A DNA stretch of 64,000 nucleotides, from NCBI GenBank assembly GCA_014058405.1, contig CP047423.1, positions 3,704,501 to 3,768,500 of the forward strand, given 5' to 3'. Positions 45,794 to 54,601 of this stretch are shown here, piece by piece; within the stretch, counting starts at the first letter, position 1; each line of letters opens with the position of its first letter. A program made the position numbers and the translations under genes. Origin of the DNA: Candidatus Nitrospira kreftii (GTDB lineage Bacteria; Nitrospirota; Nitrospiria; Nitrospirales; Nitrospiraceae). Below the pieces are notes generated by a model. It saw nothing but the letters and a program-made list of their open reading frames with translations, was not told the origin of the DNA and ran no database searches.

Positions 45794-47272
45794 TCATTCG
45801 TGAGTGGGTGCTGACTCCTGCGGGCTCAGCGGGGCATCGCGCCTTGTCGATCTCTCGACCAGGAGATATAGCGTGGTCACACTGAGGATACTTCCGAGAA
45901 CCAGCGGGACGGCCCAGAGCTGCCACCAAGGGGCATCGGGCGACACGGCATAGGGGCGTGGCCACGCGATATTAACAAATTCAAAGAGCGACCAGAGAAA
46001 TGCCGCCGTATTGATCAGAAGTCCCCATGAACCGAGTTTTAGTTGGCCCAACGAAGGGTCCCAGCGACCTGTGAGCCTGGTGTAGAGCCCAACCCCAGTG
46101 GTCATCGCAAACATGGCGTACAAGCCGCCCGTGCCGAATGCCAGCACCGTGGCGACGGCTTCATCATTGAGGCCAAAGAGCAAGCCAAGCGTGGCCAACA
46201 GCACCGTGAACATCACGGCATTCCGCGGCGCGCCGGCAGCGGTCACTCGACTGAGGACGGCCGGCATACTACCTTCGCGCGCCATGGAAAATACGATCCG
46301 GGAGGTGTACTGGACCATAGAGGACCCGCAAGCCAGGAACGCAACCATGACAATGGCCAGAAACGGGGTCTCTGCCCAGGCGCCAAAGTTGGCGACAATC
46401 ACCGGTGTGACAGGATCGGATGCGGCACTCGTCTGCTGTAGGGTATCGCGGTTAAAGCTCAGGGTCAGAGCGGCGGAGTTGAAGAGCACCACGCTTCCTA
46501 CCATGCAGAGAGAGAAAAAGATTGCACGCGGTACCATCCGTTTGGGCTCGTGTGTTTCTTCGGCGATGGTCGAGCAGGCATCGAAGCCGATGAATGCCCA
46601 ACCAGAAATGGCAAGCGCCGCCAGAAACGCAGCGGTCTGGCTTGGAGCGGCTCCTGTCCCCAGATGGGCGAACAGTTCGGAGAAACCATGCTGTCTGAAA
46701 AAGAAAAACAGCAGCAGCGCGACGCCAAACGAGCCGACAATTTCCGCATAGACTCCCAGGGAGATGAGGAACTTGAAGACCGAGACATGGACGAGATTGA
46801 GGATAGTACAAACCAGCAAGAACACCGCACCCCAGATGACCAGAGTCACTCCCGTTCCGCTTGCAGATCCGAAGAAGATCGCCAGCCAGACCCCCCCGGT
46901 ATAGGCGGTCGTGGTGAGCATCGCGATGGTGGAGCTCACATAGATCGCCCCGGCGTACGTGCCGGTGGTGGCACCTCCGAGCTGCCTGGCCCATTTGTAC
47001 GCACCTCCCGCGATCGGAATCTGGGAAGACAACTCCGCATACACGGTTGCGACCAACAACTGCATCACCAAACAGAGCGCCAGTGCCGGAAACCAACCGC
47101 CACCCGTCACAACCGTCTGCACACCGATAATGGCATAGAGCCCCGCAACCGGCGAAACCGTTGCGAACCCGATGGTCAGGCTGTTCCAGAGACTGAGGCT
47201 GCGATGGAGCATCTCGGAAGGACGCGTAGCGGAAGCAGGAGGAGCCGTATCCGGACTTTCGTCGCTTACCAT
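45794..47272 (-). CDS. APC-superfamily permease, probable guanidine importer
   Basis: A 492-residue transporter with about 12 membrane helices. The APC signature near helix 1 (FATVSPVAGLYAIIGVQTVV) is followed by SQIPIAGGAYKWARQLGGAT and, in helix 6, SGWAFIGFDACSTIAEETHE. It belongs to the amino acid/polyamine/choline group. The riboswitch upstream and hydrolase 85 bases downstream on the same strand point to guanidine as substrate. The start ATG at 47272 is about 100 bases past the terminator. Confidence 0.85.
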   Translation of the reverse strand: MVSDESPDTAPPASATRPSEMLHRSLSLWNSLTIGFATVSPVAGLYAIIGVQTVVTGGGWFPALALCLVMQLLVATVYAELSSQIPIAGGAYKWARQLGGATTGTYAGAIYVSSTIAMLTTTAYTGGVWLAIFFGSASGTGVTLVIWGAVFLLVCTILNLVHVSVFKFLISLGVYAEIVGSFGVALLLFFFFRQHGFSELFAHLGTGAAPSQTAAFLAALAISGWAFIGFDACSTIAEETHEPKRMVPRAIFFSLCMVGSVVLFNSAALTLSFNRDTLQQTSAASDPVTPVIVANFGAWAETPFLAIVMVAFLACGSSMVQYTSRIVFSMAREGSMPAVLSRVTAAGAPRNAVMFTVLLATLGLLFGLNDEAVATVLAFGTGGLYAMFAMTTGVGLYTRLTGRWDPSLGQLKLGSWGLLINTAAFLWSLFEFVNIAWPRPYAVSPDAPWWQLWAVPLVLGSILSVTTLYLLVERSTRRDAPLSPQESAPTHE

Positions 47273-47375
47273 GGCAGACCCCTCTGCCTAGGTCGTAGGT
47301 CAGATTGATCTGGCACGAAAGGAACTATGCGATGGAGATGCATAACGAAGTCTCCTGCTGGAAAGTTAAATTCCC

Positions 47376-47400
47376 AAAAAGCCATGTACCTCAGTACACG
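47376..47400 (-). terminator. Intrinsic terminator of the guanidine riboswitch
   Basis: On the minus strand CGTGTAC (47394-47400) pairs with GTACATG (47383-47389) through loop TGAG, followed by GCTTTTT. It begins immediately after the aptamer's GGGAGATC and probably forms when guanidine is absent, the usual ON-switch logic of guanidine-I elements. Confidence 0.65.
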
Positions 47401-47508
47401 ATCTCCCGGGTTTTTATCCCTCCGTGGAGCCTCATTATGCGAGGCCGAAAACTCTTGGACCAGACGCTTCCTCCTACAAGAAAAAGGAAGCCGGAACCCT
47501 AGTTTTCC
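47399..47508 (-). ncRNA. Guanidine-I (ykkC) riboswitch
   Basis: On the minus strand the conserved elements appear in order and spacing: CTAGGGTTCCGG (47491-47502), GTCTGGTCC with AAGAG (near 47460), then ACGGAGGGATAAAAACCCGG and GAGATC (47401-47424). A variable hairpin (GCCTCGC/GAGGC) lies between. These are the core motifs of guanidine-I aptamers. It precedes the APC permease and GdmH-like hydrolase, so guanidine should induce its own uptake and breakdown. Confidence 0.92.
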
Positions 47509-47529
47509 TTTTGGAAGTACTATTCGAAG

Positions 47530-47558
47530 ATCCTATGGACTTGCCATACCAAAGTCAA
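47530..47558 (-). promoter_or_regulatory. Sigma-70-type promoter of the guanidine operon
   Basis: On the minus strand TTGACT (47553-47558) and TAGGAT (47530-47535) are separated by exactly 17 bases. Transcription would start near 47523, about 20 bases before the riboswitch core. Confidence 0.6.
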
Positions 47559-47744
47559 GTCTCTAAACACACCCCACATTTTCACCGGTGACTCTGCAGC
47601 TGTAGCCTTCTCTATTCCCATCTTTCCTGATCATCTACCACGAAGATCAGGAGACTTCATCCGCAGCCCTGGCTCGATTGACTTTTTTTGTCCCTGGCGA
47701 GTAGGGTCCATGCTTAAAATAGTTCATGCGAGGGAGGGAGTCGG

Positions 47745-48059
47745 ATGCAGATTCAGGTCAATACGGATAACCATATCCATGGACGTGAGGAGATCGTCGC
47801 GCTTGTTGAGACCAGCGTCGAGGGAGCGGTCGGGCGATTTCGAGATCGAATTACTCGAGTTGAGGCGCATCTCAGCGATACCAACAGCCATAAGACCAAG
47901 GGGGATGACATCCGGTGCGTGCTGGAGGCCAGACTGGCCGGCCACCAGCCCATCGCCGTCACCCATCAGGCCGCGACCGTCGAGCTCGCGTTGAGTGGAG
48001 CGGCGGACAAACTCGAGCGGTCGGTGGAGAGCACCCTCGATCGCCTCAAGGAGCGATAA
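47745..48059 (+). CDS. HPF/RaiA-family ribosome-associated protein
   Basis: A 104-residue protein with a beta-alpha fold like hibernation factors: MQIQVNTDNHIHGREEIVAL, RVEAHLSDTNSHKTKGDDIR, CVLEARLAGHQPIAVTHQAA, AADKLERSVESTLDRLKER. The basic patches that bind 16S rRNA in true HPF are reduced, so it may be a stress-linked variant. GAGGGAGTCGG upstream provides the ribosome site. It diverges from the guanidine operon. Confidence 0.8.
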   Translation: MQIQVNTDNHIHGREEIVALVETSVEGAVGRFRDRITRVEAHLSDTNSHKTKGDDIRCVLEARLAGHQPIAVTHQAATVELALSGAADKLERSVESTLDRLKER

Positions 48060-48103
48060 TCCCAGAACCACAATCCCCTTCTCTCTCATCAGGAGGTCCA
48101 GCG

Positions 48104-48577
48104 ATGCGGAAACGTCTTCTCGATCCAGCTCAGAAACGCGTTGCATCCGTTGACCCCTACTGGTTGGACCTCGACAGCCTGGCTGACGTCGAAGTCACGT
48201 CGGAAGACCCTGCACATCCGATTGAAGCTGCACTGTTGCCCAATCGGTCGTCGGGCTGGCGTGCAGGTGAGCTGGGAGAACAAACGATTCGGCTGCTCTT
48301 TTCTTCTCCACAACAAGTTCGCCGGATCCGACTGAACTTCGTGGAGTCTGAAATCGAGCGGGTTCAAGAGTATGTGCTGCGGTGGTCGAGCGATGGGGGA
48401 AATACCTTCCAGGATATCGTGCGTCAACAGTGGAACTTCAGTCCCCAAGGGGCAACCTCGGAAACGGAAGATCATCACGTCGATCTTCCTGGTGTCACGG
48501 CACTGGAGCTCTGCATCATTCCCGACATTGGAGGAACCCGCGCGCTGGCATCTCTTGACCAGATGCGAGTGGCCTAA
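48104..48577 (+). CDS. Discoidin-like (F5/8 type C) protein
   Basis: A 157-residue protein beginning MRKRLLDPAQKRVASVDPYW. It resembles a galactose-binding jelly roll: HPIEAALLPNRSSGWRAGEL, EQTIRLLFSSPQQVRRIRLN, VLRWSSDGGNTFQDIVRQQW. There is no signal peptide, so a cytoplasmic role is likely. A strong ribosome site (AGGAGG, 48091-48096) before ATG 48104 fixes the start. The gene follows the RaiA-like gene by 44 bases and may be co-transcribed. Confidence 0.7.
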   Translation: MRKRLLDPAQKRVASVDPYWLDLDSLADVEVTSEDPAHPIEAALLPNRSSGWRAGELGEQTIRLLFSSPQQVRRIRLNFVESEIERVQEYVLRWSSDGGNTFQDIVRQQWNFSPQGATSETEDHHVDLPGVTALELCIIPDIGGTRALASLDQMRVA

Positions 48578-48664
48578 CTTCCGCAAGAATGGGCGGAACC
48601 ATTGTGCTAGGATACGCTACTCCGTCCGTGGGTTTGCGATCTTCGTTGGTCACGTCTGGATGCC

Positions 48665-49693
48665 ATGACACCCCCGGCTCCCTCACACTCCTCTGACTAT
48701 CGATTCTTGCTCCTCATCATTCCCCCGGTATTCATCCTGCTGCTTGCGATCGGACTGTTTGAGTTCAGTTCCAATATCACGGTCGATGACTTCCACGGCC
48801 TCACCAAGCGACTGATGCACCCAACCGCAGAGGCTTCGGAACAGCCCTTCAACGCCACCCATTTTCTGGTGGAGGTTAAATCACGGTATATCTGGCTCAC
48901 TACCGTAGTGCTGGCGCTGGTGGCTGGGATTTACGCTTTCATCCTCTGCGCGATGATCATTTACCAATGTCATCCGCGCCGTCGGATACTGGTGGTCACC
49001 GCCATCGGAATGGTCTTTGCCTTAAGCGGCGTGGCCTTTATTTGGTCACTCGATGAAACGTATACCCTCTACCGCGCCATCTTCGCCTTTAGCTACGACA
49101 ACCTCCGTCAGGCGGGACCCCCGCGGATCGGCGAGCATCTTTTGCGCTACGTCATGGTGGTGGTGTCCGTCGTGAATGTGCAATCCATGATCGTCCCCGT
49201 GGTAGCCCTGCTGGCGGCTTGCAGCACTCTTGCACCGACGATTTTAGGCCAGGCGCCCGATCCAAAATGTTATGCGTCACAGATGAAGCGGTTAAAAGAG
49301 GTCTTGACCGCCGCCTCGGCTATCCTTGTCTCCGGGATCCTGCACATGGGAGCCTGGCTTCGGTGGCCTGCGGCGTTGGTGTCCGACAAAGCTGGTCAAG
49401 AGGCGGTGCTGGGGACAGCCCTTGCCATTACCCTCTACTGGGGCGTCACCTTTACGTTGATGTTGGTGGCTACTTACCTGCCCGCCGCCCTCCTTCTCGC
49501 AAGGCGAGCCGAGGCGCTGCTGCTGGAACAGCCTTCTGAGTCAGTCGAGCCAGAACCTGACCAATGGCTCAAAGATCACGGCTTGTTCCTCTCGTTACAA
49601 GATCACTTCCCGCAATTCGGATTGATCCTCGCGCCCCTGCTCGCTAGCCCTCTGAGTTCCCTCCTGATCGCCCCGCTGAGTCCGGCTGGATAA
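48665..49693 (+). CDS. Hypothetical multi-pass membrane protein
   Basis: A 342-residue protein with about five or six hydrophobic segments: FLLLIIPPVFILLLAIGLFE, VVLALVAGIYAFILCAMIIY, LVVTAIGMVFALSGVAFIW, MIVPVVALLAACSTLAPTIL and VTFTLMLVATYLPAALLLAR. A soluble loop follows the first helix. The C-terminus is a proline/leucine-rich membrane-surface segment. No family is recognised, and it is not obviously a transporter. Confidence 0.6.
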   Translation: MTPPAPSHSSDYRFLLLIIPPVFILLLAIGLFEFSSNITVDDFHGLTKRLMHPTAEASEQPFNATHFLVEVKSRYIWLTTVVLALVAGIYAFILCAMIIYQCHPRRRILVVTAIGMVFALSGVAFIWSLDETYTLYRAIFAFSYDNLRQAGPPRIGEHLLRYVMVVVSVVNVQSMIVPVVALLAACSTLAPTILGQAPDPKCYASQMKRLKEVLTAASAILVSGILHMGAWLRWPAALVSDKAGQEAVLGTALAITLYWGVTFTLMLVATYLPAALLLARRAEALLLEQPSESVEPEPDQWLKDHGLFLSLQDHFPQFGLILAPLLASPLSSLLIAPLSPAG

Positions 49694-49720
49694 CAACGAT
49701 CTCACCCACGTCGACCGTTA

Positions 49721-49735
49721 CGGCACCTCGTGCCG
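49721..49735 (+). terminator. Short hairpin after the membrane protein gene
   Basis: CGGCAC and GTGCCG form a perfect six-base stem with loop CTC, 28 bases past the stop at 49693. A T-rich patch (GGGGGGTTTTGTTT) lies about 20 bases further, too far for a classic terminator. Confidence 0.35.
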
Positions 49736-49926
49736 CGACGCAATCGCATGAAGGGGGGTTTTGTTTGGGAAACTCTGTGAGAGCCGCCTACGACCAATCA
49801 AGGTCCGCAGCCAATTGACTGCTTGTTGCGTATGAAACGGAGTGTGGTTCGTCTTGTCCTTAACGGAGCATGTTCAAACTGGGTAACAAGGCATTCCTAC
49901 GCGCATCTCCCCATTGAGCACAGGGG

Positions 49927-50991
49927 TTACGCGTTCGAGATTAGCTTAGTTGAGACTGGAGGACTGTAGGTGGCTTTCCTACGACTTCCGTCGAACGGTT
50001 CCAGGAGCGACACAAATCGCTCCGTCCAGTTCAGCCAAGAATGCTGCTTGGCGTAAGCCGCGCAATCAGCTGGATCAAGCTTTAACGCGCCAAGCACAGC
50101 CTGACGAAGATCGTTGTGAAGGATCCCAGTCTTGCCTTGCTGCACCACGTCGATCGGACCAGTGACAGGGAAGGCCGCAACCGGCAAGCCACAGGCCATA
50201 GCTTCGAGCAACACCAGTCCGAACGTGTCCGTCAAACTGGGAAACACGAAGACATCAGCCGCACCAAGGTAGGCCGTCAGTTCCTGCCCGCTCTTTTGCC
50301 CGACAAACATTACGTCAGGATAACGCGATCGAAATTGTTCCAGGGCAGGCCCATCTCCTACCACGTACTTAGAACCAGGTATGTCGAGCTTTAGGAAGGC
50401 TTCGATGTTCTTCTCAACTGCCACTCGCCCCATATAGATGGAGATTGGTCGGGGAGCTGATAGAAATGACTTTGGTCCAGGGTGAAACAGTGTAGCGTCC
50501 ACTCCTCTCGCCCAAATGACCAGATTCTTGAATCCCCGCTCTTCCAACCTTGCCCGCATCGACTGTGTGGCTACCATCGTGCGGATGGCACGGCTGTGGT
50601 ATCGCCGCAAATACGCGTAGGACCAACTAATCGGCAGCGGAACCCGAGCACGAACATACTCAGGAAACTGTGTGTGGTACGAGGTGGTAAAGGGCAGCGC
50701 GAGACGATTGCACCAAGCGTTCGTTGCATGGCCGATAGGCCCTTCGGTAGCAATATGAATGGCCTGTGGGCGAAATTCATTCAGCAGGCGCTGGACGCCG
50801 TGCTTCGGGAACGCCGCAAGTTTAATCGAGGGATAGGTCGGACAAGGATAGGTCGTAAACCGGTCCGGAGTGATGATCTGTACCTCGTGACCAAGCTCTT
50901 TCAAGAATTTAGTGGTCTCCCCCAGAGTCCGAACCACTCCGTTGATCTGAGGGTACCACGCATCGGTCGCAACAGTGATTCTCATCGTCAC
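49927..50991 (-). CDS. Family-1/GT4 glycosyltransferase
   Basis: A 354-residue GT-B enzyme like GDP-mannose-dependent mannosyltransferases. Motifs include DAWYPQINGVVRTLGETTKF, HIATEGPIGHATNAWCN and YMGRVAVEKNIEAFLKLD. The donor-site EX7E region is DVFVFPSLTDTFGLVLLEAM. It is last of a three-gene minus-strand row after an LpxH-like phosphoesterase and a membrane aminotransferase, so it probably glycosylates an envelope lipid. The sugar and acceptor are unknown. Confidence 0.87.
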   Translation of the reverse strand: MTMRITVATDAWYPQINGVVRTLGETTKFLKELGHEVQIITPDRFTTYPCPTYPSIKLAAFPKHGVQRLLNEFRPQAIHIATEGPIGHATNAWCNRLALPFTTSYHTQFPEYVRARVPLPISWSYAYLRRYHSRAIRTMVATQSMRARLEERGFKNLVIWARGVDATLFHPGPKSFLSAPRPISIYMGRVAVEKNIEAFLKLDIPGSKYVVGDGPALEQFRSRYPDVMFVGQKSGQELTAYLGAADVFVFPSLTDTFGLVLLEAMACGLPVAAFPVTGPIDVVQQGKTGILHNDLRQAVLGALKLDPADCAAYAKQHSWLNWTERFVSLLEPFDGSRRKATYSPPVSTKLISNA

Positions 50992-51099
50992 AAGTGGAAG
51001 TAATGAACTCTACTGCCTCACGCTGAGCCGCATTGCATCCGTACCACCTCAACCATCTCGCGTCGAACAGTCGAAGACACGGCAGCCTTGATCGGCTGC

Positions 51100-53412
51100 T
51101 CAATGCCTCTGACTCATCTCCTTCAGGCCATAGGGAGGTAGAAATGCCCGCCATTCTCGTGAGGATCGCGGGAGATAGGCCTTGATGTCCGTGAAGGGAT
51201 CGGTAATCAGCTTGATGAACCAGACCATGGAGGTCTTGAAATCATGTAACCAGGCCAAATAAGCAACACGGCCAAGGACTACGACCAGAGTCAGCCCCCA
51301 CCATTGCTGAGCGATGACGGGCCACCGCTCCAGAAAGGCAGAAAAGGTCCAACTCCCTGCCGCCAACATATTGGCGAGAGGAATCAGGCAGTAGGCTGAC
51401 ACAATCATGGTCTTGTTCGGCGTATTGAACCCCAGTAACAACTCTTCCTTGTCGTGACAAGGCGGCTCGACGAGGGCGTGCCCGAATTGGCGAACGAACA
51501 GGGCTACCAAGCTGGCCGTGACCGCAGTCGTGAGATCCGTGAAGATTAGGAAGTAACAATAGATGAAGACACTTGAACTGAAGAGGTGAAACAGTTGATT
51601 CAATGGGTGGCTATGAGACGCGACGTGATCATCATGCTTCCGACGCATGACCTCTGAGTAAAAGGTTTTGAGCGGCTTGGGCATCTGTACAATGCTCCCG
51701 ATCATTTCCCAAGTGAGCCGTAACTTCATAGCTTTCCTCCGTTCCGGCTGGTCGAGTCCTTCCAACCACCAGCCATCCTGTTTCATACGGGATGCGGCAA
51801 CAATCAGTTTTGTGTGCAGCTCTGCGTACTGTTCCGATGCAAAAGCCATGTTGCTCAGGCATCGGCCCGTGCCGACCCAGCTCAGCGTCACCCCTTCGGC
51901 GCGTAAATAGTATTGAAGGAGCCAGTTGTATCGACCCGGCTGCTGGAACAAGATCGTCCAAACCGTCGTCAGATTGACGATGCGCAACGGAAGCGCTCGC
52001 GCTGCGAGATCCCTGTTGACGGAAGCCGCCCATTCAGTGCAGCTATGGTCAGCTTCTTGGTAGAGCTGTGTGGTTTGGGGTTTGGTGACCCAACACAAGA
52101 ATTCATTCATGGCTCCCATGACATGCGGGTGGGCGGAAAATGTGCCGATCACGTACGCCAGTCTCATGGGGTGATCCGGATCGAATCGACGCATTAGATC
52201 TTTTTTGCCGCAGCACACGCCGATCGGCATACCACCGCCGACTGTTTTGCCATAAATCACGACGTCGGCCTGGACGCCAAAGTATTCCTGTGCGCCGCCC
52301 GGTGCCAGCCGAAAGCCAGAATAGACCTCGTCAAAAATGAGCGGGATGTCGCAAGCCGTACAGACCTCACGCAGCTGTTTCAGCCACTGTGCATATGGAC
52401 CGTGGGCCGCTTCAGTCTTTCGGATGTCACTGGTCAAGAGGATTGCGTCGCTCGGAGGCGGGGAATTGGGGTGGAACGCTTGGATCGGATTGACGATGAC
52501 ACCCGCTATATCCTGTTTTATCCTCCGAATGGCATCAAGTGAGGCGGAATTGACGTCTTTCAAGGTGATGCAGTCCTTGATCTCCCGTTCGCTGCCAAGT
52601 CCAGGCTGGACGCCGTCCCACCACCCGTGGTAGGCGCCGGCGAAAGAGACAATGAACTTGCGGCGGGTATTAAAGCGCGCCAGTCGGATGGCCGCCATGA
52701 CAGCTTCTGTGCCGCTCATGTGGAAGGAAATTTCGTCCAACTTAGAGATGGCCTTGAGCATCGCGATGTTGTCTGCCACAATGGGGTGCAATGGCCCTAA
52801 GACAGGCCCCAGACTTTTCACGCGCTCCCATCCCTTCTCCATCCATCCCTTATACTGGTCATATCCGGCGACATTGACTCCGTACGAGCCGGTCACATCG
52901 AGCGACCAGTGACCGTCGAGGTCGCAGAGTTTCGTTCCTTCGGACGCGGTGACGACGGAGCAGAGGTTGAACTTTTCCTGCATCATGCGTGCGAACGGGA
53001 AGGGCACCCGACCGGCATCCGTGAACCGCAGATCAGATAGGCCATCGCGAATGGCGTTGCTCCACATGATCGACTTTGGGTAGTGTTCGCGAAAATAGCC
53101 GGCCAGACGATTCAAAGCACGGTGTCGCTGTGCGGCAGTCTCATTATCGGCGCCATCGGCGGTAAAAAATGTCTCCTCTGTATACGAGTTGGTTTGAACC
53201 CAGCCGGACAGAAGGCGCGAAATAGTTGGCGTGAACGATCTGGCAGGAAGGATGAGCAGCGCCCGCGTCGCGCGCACACAGAACAGGATGACGAACCCGG
53301 CGAGGAGCAAGACTCCGACGGTCGCTCCAAGGTCTCCCCATTGTAGTTGGCATTCGCCTGGCGTGTGGAAACCCACGCATGCTGCCCATCTTAGTAGGTT
53401 GTCCTCGAACAT
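51100..53412 (-). CDS. Membrane aminotransferase fused to Mpo1/DUF962-like domain
   Basis: A 770-residue protein. A membrane helix lies near residues 30-55 (VGVLLLAGFVILFCVRATRA). A class-III PLP aminotransferase or aminomutase domain spans about 100-560, with FHMSGTEAVMAAIRLAR, SFAGAYHGWWDGVQPG, FDEVYSGFRLAPGG and the PLP-lysine motif VIYGKTVGGGMPIG (K389). A C-terminal domain (about 600-740) has HPLNQLFHLF and VRQFGHALVEPP in the arrangement of Mpo1-like DUF962 enzymes, plus several helices. The start at 53412 follows AGGAGGGACT. This fusion suggests action on a lipid amine or amino ketone; the function is not established. Confidence 0.8.
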   Translation of the reverse strand: MFEDNLLRWAACVGFHTPGECQLQWGDLGATVGVLLLAGFVILFCVRATRALLILPARSFTPTISRLLSGWVQTNSYTEETFFTADGADNETAAQRHRALNRLAGYFREHYPKSIMWSNAIRDGLSDLRFTDAGRVPFPFARMMQEKFNLCSVVTASEGTKLCDLDGHWSLDVTGSYGVNVAGYDQYKGWMEKGWERVKSLGPVLGPLHPIVADNIAMLKAISKLDEISFHMSGTEAVMAAIRLARFNTRRKFIVSFAGAYHGWWDGVQPGLGSEREIKDCITLKDVNSASLDAIRRIKQDIAGVIVNPIQAFHPNSPPPSDAILLTSDIRKTEAAHGPYAQWLKQLREVCTACDIPLIFDEVYSGFRLAPGGAQEYFGVQADVVIYGKTVGGGMPIGVCCGKKDLMRRFDPDHPMRLAYVIGTFSAHPHVMGAMNEFLCWVTKPQTTQLYQEADHSCTEWAASVNRDLAARALPLRIVNLTTVWTILFQQPGRYNWLLQYYLRAEGVTLSWVGTGRCLSNMAFASEQYAELHTKLIVAASRMKQDGWWLEGLDQPERRKAMKLRLTWEMIGSIVQMPKPLKTFYSEVMRRKHDDHVASHSHPLNQLFHLFSSSVFIYCYFLIFTDLTTAVTASLVALFVRQFGHALVEPPCHDKEELLLGFNTPNKTMIVSAYCLIPLANMLAAGSWTFSAFLERWPVIAQQWWGLTLVVVLGRVAYLAWLHDFKTSMVWFIKLITDPFTDIKAYLPRSSREWRAFLPPYGLKEMSQRH

Positions 53413-53450
53413 AGTCCCTCCTTCCGCATTCATCTGGTATCGGGCGGTCA

Positions 53451-54308
53451 CTACGCCACGCTGCGCTCGCCTGAGGCAACGACCAGAACCTCATCCGGAA
53501 CCAAAGTCATCCGCTCTCGGTCTGCGACGCGTGAACGTTTCAAGCTCGCAACAGTATCCTCCCAGCGCAGTAGCTCGAGACTCCCATCATGATGTTCAAC
53601 CAGTGCGCTGCAGCTCTCGACCCAATCACCACAGTTGCAATAGATTACGTCGTTCAGCTTCGCGATTTCCGGGCGGTGAATATGACCGCAGACTACGCCG
53701 TCAACCCCGAGGCGAGCTGCCTCGTAGGCCACTACGGCCTCAAAGTTACTGATGAACTGGACGGCGTTCTTGACTTTGTGCTTCAGGAAAGCGGCAAGCG
53801 ACCAGTATGGTAGGTTGGTTTTTCTGCGAACCCAGTGAACAAGATAGTTCGCTTTGAGCAACCAGTCGTACAGCCGGGTGCCCAGCATCGCGATGGCTCT
53901 CGAACTCCGTACCACACTGTCGAATTTATCTCCGTGAGTGATCAGAAACCTGCGGCCGTCCACATTGGTGTGGATCGTCTCTTCCATGATGTGCACATTC
54001 CCGAAGGTCATATCATGATAGTCGCGAAGGATCTCATCATGATTACCCGGAACGTAAACAACCATGGTGCCATGCTTGGCTTTACCCAGGATCGTTCTCA
54101 ATACATTGTTGTGAGATTGCGGCCAGCACATCCTCCGTTTCATTTCCCAGACGTCGATGATATCTCCGACGAGGTAGAGAAACTCGCAATCAACGGAGTG
54201 GAGGAAGTCAAGGAGGTGATCGGCGCTGCAGCCACGGAACCCCAAGTGGACATCTGAAATCCAAACCGTCCGATAGGAAAGCGGATGACTGCGGAGGGAT
54301 TTATTCAC
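53451..54308 (-). CDS. LpxH-like metallophosphoesterase
   Basis: A 285-residue calcineurin-type phosphoesterase with all metal-site motifs: WISDVHLGFRG, LVGDIIDVWEM, VYVPGNHDEILRD, FLITHGDKFDSVV and GVVCGHIHRPEIAK. It resembles UDP-2,3-diacylglucosamine pyrophosphatase but is longer, and no lpxA, lpxB or lpxD are adjacent. The start is GTG 54308, with GGAGG eight bases upstream. It is first in the row leading to the aminotransferase fusion and the glycosyltransferase. Confidence 0.87.
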   Translation of the reverse strand: MNKSLRSHPLSYRTVWISDVHLGFRGCSADHLLDFLHSVDCEFLYLVGDIIDVWEMKRRMCWPQSHNNVLRTILGKAKHGTMVVYVPGNHDEILRDYHDMTFGNVHIMEETIHTNVDGRRFLITHGDKFDSVVRSSRAIAMLGTRLYDWLLKANYLVHWVRRKTNLPYWSLAAFLKHKVKNAVQFISNFEAVVAYEAARLGVDGVVCGHIHRPEIAKLNDVIYCNCGDWVESCSALVEHHDGSLELLRWEDTVASLKRSRVADRERMTLVPDEVLVVASGERSVA

Positions 54309-54601
54309 CCGCTCGGCCTCCAGTGAACTGCGCCTTGCACAGGTTCTGCATGGAAGAAGGATAACGGAGGAGTGTTTCTCATCGATTACAGTTGAGGAAA
54401 TTCTGAGTGACAAAATGATGAGATTTGCGTAATCACCGCAATACAACGATAACAATTCACCCCTCGTGCGGTACAATTTTGTGCGATGCTCCCCGTTGTC
54501 TCCCAGACGACATCCGATCCATGGGACCCAGTTAAGATTTGGTTAACCGTGCGGATCTGGATTGACCAAGAGGGCTCGGCTCTTCACAATGGACGGGTGG
54601 C

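Noticed and set aside
46550-47308. A 252-codon plus-strand frame across the APC permease.
   Set aside because: Polar low-complexity product antisense to a clear transporter.
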